Shown here: positions 1 through 7,677 of the stretch, piece after piece
Numbering within the stretch: the stretch's first letter is position 1
Layout: each line of letters starts with the position of its first letter
Assembly: GCF_000717335.1 (NCBI RefSeq)
Contig: NZ_JNYZ01000023.1
Location: 1 to 64,000, forward strand
DNA: 64,000 nt
Source: Amycolatopsis jejuensis
Lineage (GTDB): Bacteria; Actinomycetota; Actinomycetes; Mycobacteriales; Pseudonocardiaceae
Direction: 5' to 3'
Notes under the pieces: generated by a model
The model's input: only the letters and a program-made list of their open reading frames with translations
Databases searched by the model: none
Told to the model about the DNA's origin: nothing
Position numbers and translations under genes: made by a program

Positions 1-57
1 ACGGTCTGAATGGCTTGTCAAGGCGGGAAAGATGCCTTGACAAGCCATTCAGACCGT
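1..57. repeat. Perfect 24-bp inverted repeat (long hairpin)
   Basis: Positions 1-24 are exactly complementary to 34-57, leaving a 9-nt loop at 25-33. A perfect 24-bp stem is longer than a usual terminator and there is no T-run on either side. It may be the transcription end of a gene outside the window or a mobile repeat unit. The window edge cuts off its context. Confidence 0.8.
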
Positions 58-142
58 GTGGGGGCTTCGGATCGGGGTGCAGGGCGGGGGCTGGGTGCCC
101 GGTCCGGTGGGTGCGTCGGCTGCGGTGGGGTGGTGGGGGAAG

Positions 143-283
143 TCCGTGAAGGTTCCCTTCACGGATGAGGGTTGTGAAGGGGGACGGTCCCGGTACGAAG
201 TCCGTGAAGGGAACCTTCACGGAATAGGGGGCTGTGAAGGGAACCATGAGGGAATCTGAGTCCGTGAAGGTGGCCTTCACGGA
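143..283. repeat. Cluster of three 23-bp palindromes plus one copy of a 38-bp dispersed core
   Basis: Three perfect palindromes with the same 10-bp arm TCCGTGAAGG and a 3-nt loop lie at 143-165, 201-223 and 261-283. The loops differ (TTC, GAA, TGG). Positions 234-271 carry a 38-bp core that recurs at 17043-17080 and 51597-51634 with only a few changes. All copies are intergenic. The block resembles a REP-like bacterial repeat, and the small hairpins could end transcription. Nothing in positions 58-444 looks coding; the remainder is the leader of the following gene. Confidence 0.75.
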
Positions 284-444
284 AGTGGGGCGACAGCGGG
301 GGGCGGGGGGCTTTAGGTGTTGAGGGGGCGGGTGCGCCCGGCGGTCGTCGTCACGGGGCGAACGGGGGTGGCTCCTCCGCGTGGCGGGTGACGTTGCTGT
401 CGGTCGGCGGGCACAATGCCTCGGTAGGGCGTAGAAGGGATGTC

Positions 445-750
445 ATGGCGAAGGTGCGGGGACTGCTGCTGGCCGGTCTGCTCGGGGTGCTGCTCACCGG
501 GGTGCTGCCTGTTTCGGCAGCGGATGCGGCTCCGGCGCCTGCCCCGGTCACCGGGGTCGCGATCACGCAGGTGGGCGACCTCGCGCAGGTGCCGCCGGGG
601 CCGGTGCTCGATCCGACGCAGACTGACAAGGCCAACGCCGAAAAGACCAAGAAGAACCTGATTGCCGGGGGTGCGGCGGTGGTGTTGCTCGCCATCGTGT
701 TCTTCGGGCGGCGGCATCGGATCAAGCGGCGTAAAGCCCAAGGCGGCTGA
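445..750 (+). CDS. Small exported single-pass membrane protein, unknown function
   Basis: This encodes 101 residues. I chose the ATG at 445 because a purine-rich ribosome site (AGAAGGGA) precedes it at 433-440 and because it places a signal peptide at the very N-terminus (MAKVRGLLLAGLLGVLL, ending near SAADAA). A short Ala/Pro-rich segment follows, then a second hydrophobic helix at about residues 72-88, then a strongly basic tail (RRHRIKRRK). This is the layout of a small envelope protein with its middle outside and its tail in the cytoplasm. An earlier in-frame ATG at 388 lacks a ribosome site. I recognise no family. It stands alone, with a GC-rich hairpin near 832-850 downstream. Confidence 0.6.
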   Translation: MAKVRGLLLAGLLGVLLTGVLPVSAADAAPAPAPVTGVAITQVGDLAQVPPGPVLDPTQTDKANAEKTKKNLIAGGAAVVLLAIVFFGRRHRIKRRKAQGG

Positions 751-967
751 GTCCTCCCCGCAACTGCCGTTCCGGCTGCCTTTCCATTCACCCAGGCCGA
801 ACTTCGGGCCGCCGTTCGCCGCAGATCCGGTACCGGCCGTCTAGGCCGGTTGCCGTCGGCGCGCCGCTTGCCACCTGCATGGTGCACGATCATCTGCAAA
901 TGCGTATGACAGATCGAACGGCACGTTGCGTGACCCCCTGCGCTCGTGTTGCGGGAGGAGGTGCGGC

Positions 968-2260
968 GTGACTGTGCTGGATTCACGACCGAACGTTCCA
1001 GGTGACCACGAGAGCAACCCGATCGAGGCGCCCGGCGCGCTCCTCTCCGAAGCCGGGGTCAGCATGGCTCCTGTGGACGACCTTGGTGCGGGCCGCGGCC
1101 CGTTCTGGCTGGACGATTGGCTGCGCGCCAACGCGACCGACGTACTCGCGTGGCGCAGGCACATCCATGCCCACCCGGAGCTGTCGCGGCACGAGTTCGC
1201 GACCACCGAGCTGATCGTGTCGCTGCTGCGCGCGGTCGGGCTCAAGCCGTGGGTGCTGCCCGGCGGCACCGGCGTGGTGTGCGACATCGGCCGCGGCGAG
1301 CGGTGCGTCGCGCTTCGGGCGGACATCGATGCGCTGCCGCTCACCGAGGCCACCGGGCTCCCGTACGCGTCCACCACCGAGGGTGCGGCGCACATGTGCG
1401 GTCACGACGCGCACACCGCCATCCTGCTCGGCGCCGCCCGTGCCCTCGCCGGTGCGCCCGAGCTGCCCGGCCGCGTGCGGCTGATTTTCCAGCCCGCGGA
1501 GGAGGTCATGCCCGGCGGTGCGCTGGACATGGTCGCCGCGGGTGCGCTCGAAGGTGTCGAGCGGATCTACGGCCTGCACGTCGACCCGCGGCTCGAGGCA
1601 GGCAAGGTCGGCACCCGCGTCGGCGCGCTCACCTCGGCCGCGGACCTCATCGAACTGCGCCTCACCTCGCCGGGCGGCCACACGTCGCGTCCGCACCTCA
1701 CGGCCGACCTCGTGTACGCGCTCGGCACGGTGATCACGTCGCTGCCGTCGGTGCTGTCGCGCCGCGTCGACCCGCGATCCGGCACCGTGCTGGTGTGGGG
1801 TGCTGTGCACGCCGGACAGGCCGCGAACGCGGTCCCGCAGGACGGCGTCCTGCGGGGCACGCTGCGCACCGCCGACCACGAGGTGTGGAAGGCGCTGGAG
1901 CCGCTGGTCGCGTCGTCGGTGGAGTCGCTGCTGGCCCCGACCGGCGTCGGGTTCTCGCTGGACTACCGGCGTGGCGTACCCCCGGTGGTCTCCGACGCCG
2001 AGTCGACGGCGCTGATGCGCGCAGGTATCGAGGCGGCCGTCGGTGAGCACGGTCTTGCCGGAACGGAACAATCGTCCGGTGGAGAGGACTTCGGCTGGTA
2101 CCTCGAGCACGTCCAGGGCGCTTTCGCGCGGCTCGGCGTGTGGTCCGGTCCGCCCGCTCCGCAAGCCGACATCCACCGGCCGACCTTCGTCCTCGACGAG
2201 CGCGCGTTGCTCGTCGGCGTCCGCACTTTGGTGCACACCGCGCTGGCCTCGCTGGCCTGA
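968..2260 (+). CDS. M20-family metallopeptidase / amidohydrolase (AmiA/AmiB-like)
   Basis: The product is 430 residues and is predicted to hydrolyse an N-acyl amino acid or related amide in the cytoplasm using a two-metal centre. Visible M20 features are HPELS near residue 69, the metal-binding cluster HMCGHDAHTA at about 142-151, QPAEE at about 175-179, a GLHVDP motif, the dimerisation-lid signature GGHTSRP and a C-terminal SGGEDFGWYLE. The GTG start at 968 has a good ribosome site (GGAGGAG at 954-960); an upstream in-frame ATG at 926 lacks one. In mycobacteria related genes (amiA1, amiB1) lie close to lpdA, as here. The exact substrate cannot be read from the sequence; peptidase, aminoacylase and auxin-conjugate hydrolase activities all occur in this family. 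Confidence 0.85.
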   Translation: MTVLDSRPNVPGDHESNPIEAPGALLSEAGVSMAPVDDLGAGRGPFWLDDWLRANATDVLAWRRHIHAHPELSRHEFATTELIVSLLRAVGLKPWVLPGGTGVVCDIGRGERCVALRADIDALPLTEATGLPYASTTEGAAHMCGHDAHTAILLGAARALAGAPELPGRVRLIFQPAEEVMPGGALDMVAAGALEGVERIYGLHVDPRLEAGKVGTRVGALTSAADLIELRLTSPGGHTSRPHLTADLVYALGTVITSLPSVLSRRVDPRSGTVLVWGAVHAGQAANAVPQDGVLRGTLRTADHEVWKALEPLVASSVESLLAPTGVGFSLDYRRGVPPVVSDAESTALMRAGIEAAVGEHGLAGTEQSSGGEDFGWYLEHVQGAFARLGVWSGPPAPQADIHRPTFVLDERALLVGVRTLVHTALASLA

Positions 2261-2838
2261 GTTGTCCACAGGCCCGCGGGCGATGTGGATAACTCAGGAG
2301 GGGGAGAAGTACCCCTCGTGCGGGGGTGTCGACGGGCGGATCACCCGGTGTTGTGGCGGGTTCTCCGGTCGGTGGCGTGGGTGTTGACTGTGGGTGATCC
2401 CGGGCTGGTGGAGTGCCGTGGTATTGCTCAGTGGCAGAGTCAGGTGCTCATCGCTCACGGCTGGTGTGCGGCGGCGAGCGATCAGTGGCCGGTTTACAGA
2501 TTTCGCGTTACCGGGCAAGGGTTTCTGCGGGTTTCGGAGCTGGCCGGACGATGTGATTTCCTAGGGCGCGAGTGGGTCTGCGCGGTCCTGAGTGGATCTT
2601 CGACGGGTCCGCGACGGCTCTTCGCTTGGCCTCTGGTGGTCCGAAGTGGTCACCCAGTGCGATCGAATGTGAGCGCTGTGGTAAGCGATGTCCGTGTGAG
2701 TGAGCCCCTGCCGGGTGGTCGCGAGTGGCGCTCCCGGGCGGGTTGTGGATCTTCCGTCTGGCCGGAGTTATCCACAGGCCCGGTCGGGATGGGGACAACC
2801 GGCAAGGCGTCCGGCCCGGTGCTCCCCGCCGGAAGGAT
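2261..2838. repeat. Non-coding spacer bounded by paired DnaA-box-like sequences
   Basis: No convincing gene lies in this 578-bp stretch. Its two ends carry related elements of about 35 bp. At 2262-2270 there is TTGTCCACA facing TGTGGATAA at 2284-2292. At 2768-2776 there is TTATCCACA facing TGGGGACAA about 15 bp later. Both share the string TCCACAGGCCCG. TTATCCACA and TTGTCCACA match actinobacterial DnaA-box consensus. With only about four boxes and no replication genes nearby, this is not an origin. It could titrate DnaA or be a repeat family. Confidence 0.5.
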
Positions 2839-3291
2839 TCACCCGCTGATGCCCGTGCACGGACGCGTCCGCAGGTCGTCCACGTAGTCCACCGGTGCAG
2901 CCGCTGCTTCCGCCGCGTCCGCCAGCACCCCGAGGTACCGGGCCGACGGCAGGCCGCCCTCGTAGGCGTCCAGGACGTAGAGCCACGCGAGCACCGAGCC
3001 GTCCATCGTCTGTACCCGCAGGCGGATCTTCGTGTGCATTCCGAGCTCGCCGCCTTCCCAGCGGTCGAGGCGTTCCTCGTCCAGGGCGGTCACGTCGTAC
3101 AGCACCACGAAGACCCGCGACGACGCGTCCTCGACGATGGTGGCCAGCGCGCCTTCCCAGCCGAGGTCCTCGCCGCCGAAGGTCAGCCGCCAGCCCTCCA
3201 GCCAGCCAGTGCCGGCCATGGGCGAATGCGGGGCGCGCTCCAGCATCTGGGCGGGCTCCATGTTGGATCCGTAAGCGGCATACAACGGCAC
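2839..3291 (-). CDS. Gamma-glutamylcyclotransferase-like (AIG2-fold) protein
   Basis: The product is 150 residues and resembles the gamma-glutamylcyclotransferase family, which releases 5-oxoproline from gamma-glutamyl compounds. The diagnostic N-terminus reads PLYAAYGSNM, containing the YGSN substrate loop. An acidic stretch in the middle (TALDEERLDRWEGG) supplies the likely catalytic glutamate. I took the GTG at 3291 because it places the YGSN loop close to the N-terminus as is normal for the family; in-frame ATGs at 3336 and 3351 would add up to 20 uncharacteristic residues. It is divergent from lpdA. Substrate unknown. Confidence 0.7.
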   Translation of the reverse strand: MPLYAAYGSNMEPAQMLERAPHSPMAGTGWLEGWRLTFGGEDLGWEGALATIVEDASSRVFVVLYDVTALDEERLDRWEGGELGMHTKIRLRVQTMDGSVLAWLYVLDAYEGGLPSARYLGVLADAAEAAAAPVDYVDDLRTRPCTGISG

Positions 3292-3421
3292 GCGCGACAG
3301 CCTAGCGACCCCCGCCGCGCACGAGCGGATGCACATGCCGTGTCCGGGCACTTCGCTTTGCCGTCAGGTCTCCCGCGTACGGTGAGCACCACCGCCAAGC
3401 ACGTCGACGAGGAGGACCCGG

Positions 3422-4825
3422 GTGACCAGGATCGTGATCATGGGCGGCGGCCCGGCGGGCTACGAGGCGGCCTTGGTCGCGGCCCAGCACGGCGCCGACG
3501 TGACGATCGTCGAGCGGGACGGCCTCGGTGGCGCCTGTGTCCTCTACGACTGCGTGCCGTCGAAGACGTTCATCGCGTCGTCCGGCGCGCTGGCGAAGAT
3601 GCACGACCTGGGCGAGCTGGGGATCAACACCGATCTCGCGGACACGAAGGTCGACCTCCCCACCGTGCACGGCCGGGTGAAGGGCCTGGCGCTCGCGCAG
3701 TCGGCCGACATCCGCGCCCGGGTACAGCGCGAGGGCGTCCGCGTGATCACCGGCGAGGCGCGGTTTGCCGACGACGAACCGGGTCTTGCCACGCACCGGG
3801 TCGCGGTCACAGATTCCGACGGGGCTACTGAATCCCTGTCCGCCGACGTAGTCCTGATCGCCACCGGCGCCACGCCGCGGGTGCTGCCCGGCGCAGTCCC
3901 CGACGGTGAGCGGATTCTCGACTGGCGCCAGCTGTACGACCTCACCGACTTGCCGGAGCACCTCGCGGTGATCGGGTCGGGTGTCACGGGCGCCGAGTTC
4001 GCGTCGGCGTACACGGAGATGGGCGTGAAGGTCACCGTCGTGTCCAGCCGGGACCGCGTGCTGCCGCACGAGGACGCCGACGCCGCTGCCGTGCTCGAGG
4101 AGGTCTTCACGCAGCGCGGTACCACCGTGGCCAAGCAGGCGCGTGCGGAACGCGTGGAGCGCACTGAGAAGGGCGTCGAGGTCCACTTGGCTGACGGTCG
4201 CGTGATCGAGGCCAGCCATGCGCTGATGACTGTCGGGTCGATCCCGAACACCGCTGACATCGGCCTCGACCGGGTCGGCATCGAGCCGGGGCCGGGCGGC
4301 TTCATCGCGGTCGATCGGGTGTCTCGTACCAGCGTCCCCGGGGTGTACGCCGCGGGTGACTGCACCGGGGTGCTGATGCTCGCGTCCGTCGCCAGCATGC
4401 AGGGCCGGATCGCGATGTGGCACGCGCTGGGCGAGGGCGTCGCGCCGATCAAGCTCAAGACGGTGGCCGCGAATGTGTTCACGCATCCGGAAATCGCGAC
4501 CGTCGGGATCAGCCAGCAGGCCATCGACTCCGGCGAGGTCCCCGCGCGCACGATCATGCTGCCGCTGGCCACCAACGCGCGGGCGAAAATGGAAGGTCTG
4601 CGCCGCGGTTTCGTGAAGCTGTTCTGCCGTCCGGCCACCGGCGTGGTGGTCGGCGGCGTCGTGGTGGCGCCGTCGGCGAGCGAGCTGATCCTGCCGATCG
4701 CGCTGGCCGTGCAGAACCAGCTGACGGTGGACCACCTGGCGCTCACGTTCTCGGTGTACCCGTCGCTGTCGGGATCCATCACCGAAGCGGGCCGCCAGCT
4801 CATGCGGCACGACGATCTGGACTGA
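3422..4825 (+). CDS. lpdA: NAD(P)H-quinone dehydrogenase LpdA, flavoprotein disulfide-reductase family
   Basis: The product is 467 residues with an N-terminal FAD-binding motif (GGGPAG, residues 8-13), a redox disulfide pair C39-x4-C44 in GGACVLYDCVPSK, a second Rossmann motif (GSGVTGAE) for NAD(P)H, and a C-terminal dimerisation domain. Lipoamide dehydrogenases end with a catalytic His-Pro-x-x-x-Glu motif. Here the matching place reads YPSLSGS, so the His base is missing. The mycobacterial protein LpdA (Rv3303c) also lacks it and works as a quinone reductase rather than a lipoamide dehydrogenase. GTG start at 3422 with GAGGAGG just upstream. In mycobacteria lpdA sits beside glpD2; here a 14-kb insertion separates lpdA from glpD. 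Confidence 0.88.
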   Translation: MTRIVIMGGGPAGYEAALVAAQHGADVTIVERDGLGGACVLYDCVPSKTFIASSGALAKMHDLGELGINTDLADTKVDLPTVHGRVKGLALAQSADIRARVQREGVRVITGEARFADDEPGLATHRVAVTDSDGATESLSADVVLIATGATPRVLPGAVPDGERILDWRQLYDLTDLPEHLAVIGSGVTGAEFASAYTEMGVKVTVVSSRDRVLPHEDADAAAVLEEVFTQRGTTVAKQARAERVERTEKGVEVHLADGRVIEASHALMTVGSIPNTADIGLDRVGIEPGPGGFIAVDRVSRTSVPGVYAAGDCTGVLMLASVASMQGRIAMWHALGEGVAPIKLKTVAANVFTHPEIATVGISQQAIDSGEVPARTIMLPLATNARAKMEGLRRGFVKLFCRPATGVVVGGVVVAPSASELILPIALAVQNQLTVDHLALTFSVYPSLSGSITEAGRQLMRHDDLD

Positions 4826-4840
4826 TTTCCACCTGCCGGG

Positions 4841-4865
4841 CAACCCCGCGCCACGCACCGCGTCT
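4841..4865 (+). promoter_or_regulatory. Candidate ECF-sigma promoter A
   Basis: A -35-like CAACC (4841-4845) and a -10-like CGTCT (4861-4865) are separated by 15 nt, followed 37 nt later by the secreted-protein gene at 4902. The 14-bp block TGCCGGGCAACCCC at 4834-4847 is repeated exactly at 5401-5414 before the next secreted-protein gene, with CGTCTT again downstream. CAACC/CGTC is a typical ECF-sigma layout in actinomycetes. Which sigma factor would use it is unknown. Confidence 0.5.
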
Positions 4866-4901
4866 TGCGGGGTGAACAGGCGGATACCGGGGAGGAAGAA
4901 C

Positions 4902-5348
4902 GTGCGCAGGAGCGCGGTTTTGGTGGCGGCAGCGGTGCTCGGGATGGCCGCGCCGGCAGTGGCGTCGGCGGCAGGTCCGGCGCCGGATCCGGTCACGGTG
5001 CAGCTGAACCAGGACACTGCGGTGCTGCACGGGCAGGTGAACGTTTATCAACGCGGCGATGACGCGAATGTCGCCCTCGCGGATTGCCCCGGAGCACAGG
5101 CCGGGGCCACGAAGTTCAGTTCTCCGGTGTTGAAGTTTTCCGGGTACGACTTCGGCCCGTTCGTCAGTGTGCGGGCCACCGTCAGTGCGGCTGCGGAACT
5201 GGTGCCGGGTACTGCTCCCGGCCGCTACCCGCTCACTGTCGCGTGTGGCGGAAAACCTTACACCACAACGTTTTCCGTACCTGCCGCGCAGGTTTCGCGG
5301 GTACCCGCGGGCGCGGCGAAAGCGGGCGACGGGAGTCTTGCCGAATAG
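4902..5348 (+). CDS. Secreted protein with signal peptide, unknown function
   Basis: The product is 148 residues. The GTG at 4902 follows a strong ribosome site (GGGGAGGA, 4888-4895) and gives a clean signal peptide, MRRSAVLVAAAVLGMAAPAV, cleaved near ASA-AG. The mature part has two cysteines (ADCPG and VACGG), probably a disulfide, and a beta-rich Ig-like pattern ending TFSVPAAQ. There is no membrane anchor and no sorting signal, so it is probably released or held non-covalently. The similar arrangement CGG...F.V near the C-terminus also occurs in the next gene product (CGGAEIGTKFTVLA), suggesting distant paralogues. The two have matching promoters and lie beside a sortase gene. Confidence 0.7.
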   Translation: MRRSAVLVAAAVLGMAAPAVASAAGPAPDPVTVQLNQDTAVLHGQVNVYQRGDDANVALADCPGAQAGATKFSSPVLKFSGYDFGPFVSVRATVSAAAELVPGTAPGRYPLTVACGGKPYTTTFSVPAAQVSRVPAGAAKAGDGSLAE

Positions 5349-5366
5349 TCTTACAGGCCGAAACAG

Positions 5367-5397
5367 CCGCCGGGAAATTGTTCCCGGCGGTTTTTTT
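5367..5397 (+). terminator. Rho-independent terminator
   Basis: A perfect 10-bp stem (5367-5376 with 5381-5390), loop ATTG, is followed directly by seven T residues at 5391-5397. It ends transcription of the secreted-protein gene at 4902-5348, so the next gene needs its own promoter. Confidence 0.9.
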
Positions 5398-5407
5398 GTG
5401 TGCCGGG

Positions 5408-5433
5408 CAACCCCTTAGGGGGCGGAGACGTCT
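5408..5433 (+). promoter_or_regulatory. Candidate ECF-sigma promoter B
   Basis: CAACC at 5408-5412 and CGTCT at 5429-5433 are separated by 16 nt. The preceding 14-bp block is identical to that of promoter A at 4834. It lies about 108 nt upstream of the start at 5541, giving a long leader. It comes directly after the terminator at 5367-5397, as expected for a separate transcription unit. Confidence 0.45.
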
Positions 5434-5540
5434 TGGTGATGTCGGAAGAAAACGCCCGGACCGCAGGGGGAACTGTCGGCCGGGTACGGATTCCTCGCGG
5501 CCATTTGCCGCGAGATCCGAATTTCATCAAGGGGAGTGTC

Positions 5541-6158
5541 ATGAAACGAATTGCTGTCGTCTCCACGCTGATTGCCGCCGGGATGCTTTCGGCCGCCCCG
5601 GCTTTTGCTTCCGGGTCGGCGCCTGCGCCCACCCCCACCCCCGCGCCCACCACGACTGCGCCTGCGCCGGCCGGTGACCACGCCGGGGTGCCCAAGGCGT
5701 TCGTGCGGGTGCTGCCGTCGTCCGGACGGGCGGGGGACAAGGTGCTGGTGCGCGTCGGATGCGAGGCGTCGGCGATCTCGGGGCTGAAGTCGTCGGCGCT
5801 GCAGATCGGCAAGCTGTCCGCGGTCGGGCCGCAGAAGGACCCGGCGAAGGCGCCGGTGTCGCAGGCCACCGCGACGGTGCGCAAGGACGTGAAGCCGGGG
5901 ACGTATCAGGTGTCGTTCTCCTGCGGTGGCGCGGAAATCGGCACGAAGTTCACCGTGCTGGCGGCCAAGCCGGCTACCAAGCCTGCGCCGAAGCAGGTCA
6001 CCAAGGTGCCGTCGGGGGCACCGCAGACCGGGGGCACGGACGGGCCGGTCGCGGACAGCGCCTCGACCGCCGACATCCCGATCGCCGCGGGTGCGATGGG
6101 TGCGCTCGCCGTCGGTGGGGCAGGGTTCGTGCTGATGCGGCGCCGCCAGCGTGGCTGA
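5541..6158 (+). CDS. Surface protein with signal peptide, Ig-like domain and C-terminal anchor, possible sortase substrate
   Basis: The product is 205 residues. ATG at 5541 has AAGGGGA about 6 nt upstream. Residues 1-24 are a signal peptide ending AFA-SG. A Thr/Pro/Ala-rich linker (TPTPAPTTTAPAPAG) follows, then a beta-rich domain with two cysteines (VGCEA, FSCGG). The tail holds APQTGG, then a hydrophobic helix (IPIAAGAMGALAVGGAGFVL) and RRRQRG. This is the classic three-part sorting layout, although APQTGG is not canonical LPxTG. The gene immediately downstream encodes a class F sortase, so this protein is its obvious candidate substrate. Attachment could also be by the membrane helix alone. 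Confidence 0.75.
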   Translation: MKRIAVVSTLIAAGMLSAAPAFASGSAPAPTPTPAPTTTAPAPAGDHAGVPKAFVRVLPSSGRAGDKVLVRVGCEASAISGLKSSALQIGKLSAVGPQKDPAKAPVSQATATVRKDVKPGTYQVSFSCGGAEIGTKFTVLAAKPATKPAPKQVTKVPSGAPQTGGTDGPVADSASTADIPIAAGAMGALAVGGAGFVLMRRRQRG

Positions 6159-6166
6159 CCCGGTTT

Positions 6167-6198
6167 CCGGCCCTGGCCTGGCGGGAGGCCGGGGCCGG
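6167..6198 (+). terminator. GC-rich hairpin between surface protein and sortase genes
   Basis: Positions 6167-6179 pair with 6186-6198 (12 of 13 positions), with a 6-nt loop and no T-run. It sits in the 63-bp gap between the surface-protein gene and the sortase gene and could reduce read-through so that sortase is made in lower amounts. Confidence 0.35.
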
Positions 6199-6221
6199 TC
6201 CCGGAGCGAGGTGGGGGAGAC

Positions 6222-6803
6222 GTGATCAGGAAGACGCTCGCCGCGGTGGCGGTTGCGCTCGCCGTGGTGCTGACGGGATGTTCGACGGACGGGACTCCGG
6301 TGCCCGTCGCCAGTTCCGATGCGCCGTCCGCGGCCGCGTTGCCGAAGTCGGACCCGGTTTCGCTGGACATCCCGCGGATCGAGGCGCATTCGAGCCTCGT
6401 GCCGCTCGGGCTCAACCCGGACAACACGGTGCAGGTACCGTCGGTGAGCACGCCGTTGCAGGCCGGGTGGTACCAGTTCGGGCCGACGCCGGGGGAGGCC
6501 GGGCCCGCGGTGGTGCTCGGGCACGTGGACGGCAACAAGCAGAAGGGGATCTTCTACCGGCTGAAGGAAATGAAGCCGGGAGACGACATCTCCATCGCCC
6601 GCCGCGACGGCAGCACGGCGCACTTCGTGGTGACCAAGGTGGACCAGGTACCTAAGGACGTCTTCCCGAGCGACGCGGTGTACGGCGACACCTCGGACGC
6701 CGAACTGCGGCTCATCACCTGCGGTGGCGCGTTCGACCGGGGCGAGCACAGCTACGTGGACAACATCATCGTGTACGCCCACCTGGTGGTCGGCGGTCGC
6801 TGA
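6222..6803 (+). CDS. Class F sortase, predicted lipoprotein
   Basis: The product is 193 residues. Sortases are cysteine transpeptidases that join surface proteins to the cell wall. The catalytic triad is readable: His101 in LGHVDG, Cys167 in LITCGG and Arg173 in AFDRGEHSY. The short length and the sequence around these residues fit actinobacterial class F sortases. The N-terminus is a lipoprotein signal with lipobox VLTGC (Cys20), so it should be tethered to the outer face of the membrane by lipid rather than by a helix. GTG start at 6222, with GGGGGAG upstream. It follows its presumed substrate gene with a gap of 63 bp. Confidence 0.88.
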   Translation: MIRKTLAAVAVALAVVLTGCSTDGTPVPVASSDAPSAAALPKSDPVSLDIPRIEAHSSLVPLGLNPDNTVQVPSVSTPLQAGWYQFGPTPGEAGPAVVLGHVDGNKQKGIFYRLKEMKPGDDISIARRDGSTAHFVVTKVDQVPKDVFPSDAVYGDTSDAELRLITCGGAFDRGEHSYVDNIIVYAHLVVGGR

Positions 6804-6873
6804 ACAACACACTCCCGTTTTTGTCGGTCCCCGGTGCGACACTGTGACGGCTGGCACAAGACTGGGAGGAAAC

Positions 6874-7677
6874 ATGATCATCAGAACCGAACCGTGGCCA
6901 TCCGGTACCCCGTGCTGGGGCGATTTGATGGTGCCCGACCGGGACAAGGCGGTCGCGTTCTACTCGGCACTGCTGGGCTGGACGGTGGAGACCGGCGGAC
7001 CCGAGACCGGGTTCTACGGAATGGCACAGGTAGCCGGAAAGCCGGTGGCCGGGATCGGCCAGATCCCACCGGAGCAGGAGGGGATGCCGCCCGCGTGGAC
7101 CACGTATCTCGGAGTGTCCGATGTGGACAAAACGGTCACGGCCATCACCGAGGCGGGCGGCAGCGTCATCGCCCCGCCAATGGACGTGATGACCGAGGGC
7201 CGGATGGCGATCGCGATGGACCCCACGGGCTTGGTTTTCGGCCTGTGGCAACCGGGCCGGCACCTCGGCACGGGAGTCACTCTGACGCCGGGTGCGCCTG
7301 CCTGGAACGAGTGCATGACGCGCGATTTCGCAACGGCCAAGCAGTTTTATGGCGACGTATTCGGGTACACGTTCACCGATTTGTCGGGAGACGGCTTCAC
7401 GTACGCAACGCTGGATGTCGACGGGCGCCCGGTCGGTGGGCTGGGTGAGCTGTCGGAAGGCGGACCGGCCGAGCTGAAGGCCGGGTGGAACACGTACTTC
7501 TGGACGTCGGATGCGGACGGGCTGGCGGCGCGAATCCCGGAGCTGGGAGGAACCGTGGTGAGCCCGCCGACGGATACGCCGTACGGCCGAATGGTGCTGG
7601 CGAGGGACGACCAGGGGGCGGAGTTTTCCCTGATGGCACCTAATGAGCAGACGGGGACACAGGAGGGGTGGGGGTGA
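6874..7677 (+). CDS. Two-domain VOC (glyoxalase/bleomycin-resistance fold) protein
   Basis: The product is 267 residues made of two similar VOC modules, about 1-128 and 136-262. Each has the opening pattern of substrate-enclosing strands (CWGDLMVPDRDKAVAFYSALLGW and NECMTRDFATAKQFYGDVFGY) and each closes with an aspartate/glutamine-rich strand (AMDPTGLVFGLWQ and ARDDQGAEFSLM). Single-chain two-module VOC proteins of this type include glyoxalase-like and hydroxylase-like enzymes and drug-binding proteins; the substrate is not evident. ATG at 6874 is preceded by GGGAGGA, a good ribosome site. No operon partner; a long non-coding repeat tract follows. Confidence 0.8.
   Translation: MIIRTEPWPSGTPCWGDLMVPDRDKAVAFYSALLGWTVETGGPETGFYGMAQVAGKPVAGIGQIPPEQEGMPPAWTTYLGVSDVDKTVTAITEAGGSVIAPPMDVMTEGRMAIAMDPTGLVFGLWQPGRHLGTGVTLTPGAPAWNECMTRDFATAKQFYGDVFGYTFTDLSGDGFTYATLDVDGRPVGGLGELSEGGPAELKAGWNTYFWTSDADGLAARIPELGGTVVSPPTDTPYGRMVLARDDQGAEFSLMAPNEQTGTQEGWG

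Noticed and set aside
2261..2800. DnaA-box pairs considered as a replication origin
   Set aside because: Only about four boxes, no dnaA, dnaN, gyrB or parAB nearby, and the flanking genes are not origin-linked.
2285..2887. 200-codon plus-strand frame in the DnaA-box spacer
   Set aside because: No ribosome site, atypical composition, and it overlaps the end of the gamma-glutamylcyclotransferase-like gene.
4834..4901. Leader of a secreted-protein gene considered as a cyclic-di-AMP riboswitch (GGGTGAA-like string)
   Set aside because: Only a short string matches and the conserved helices cannot be built; the repeated CAACC/CGTCT pattern fits a promoter better.
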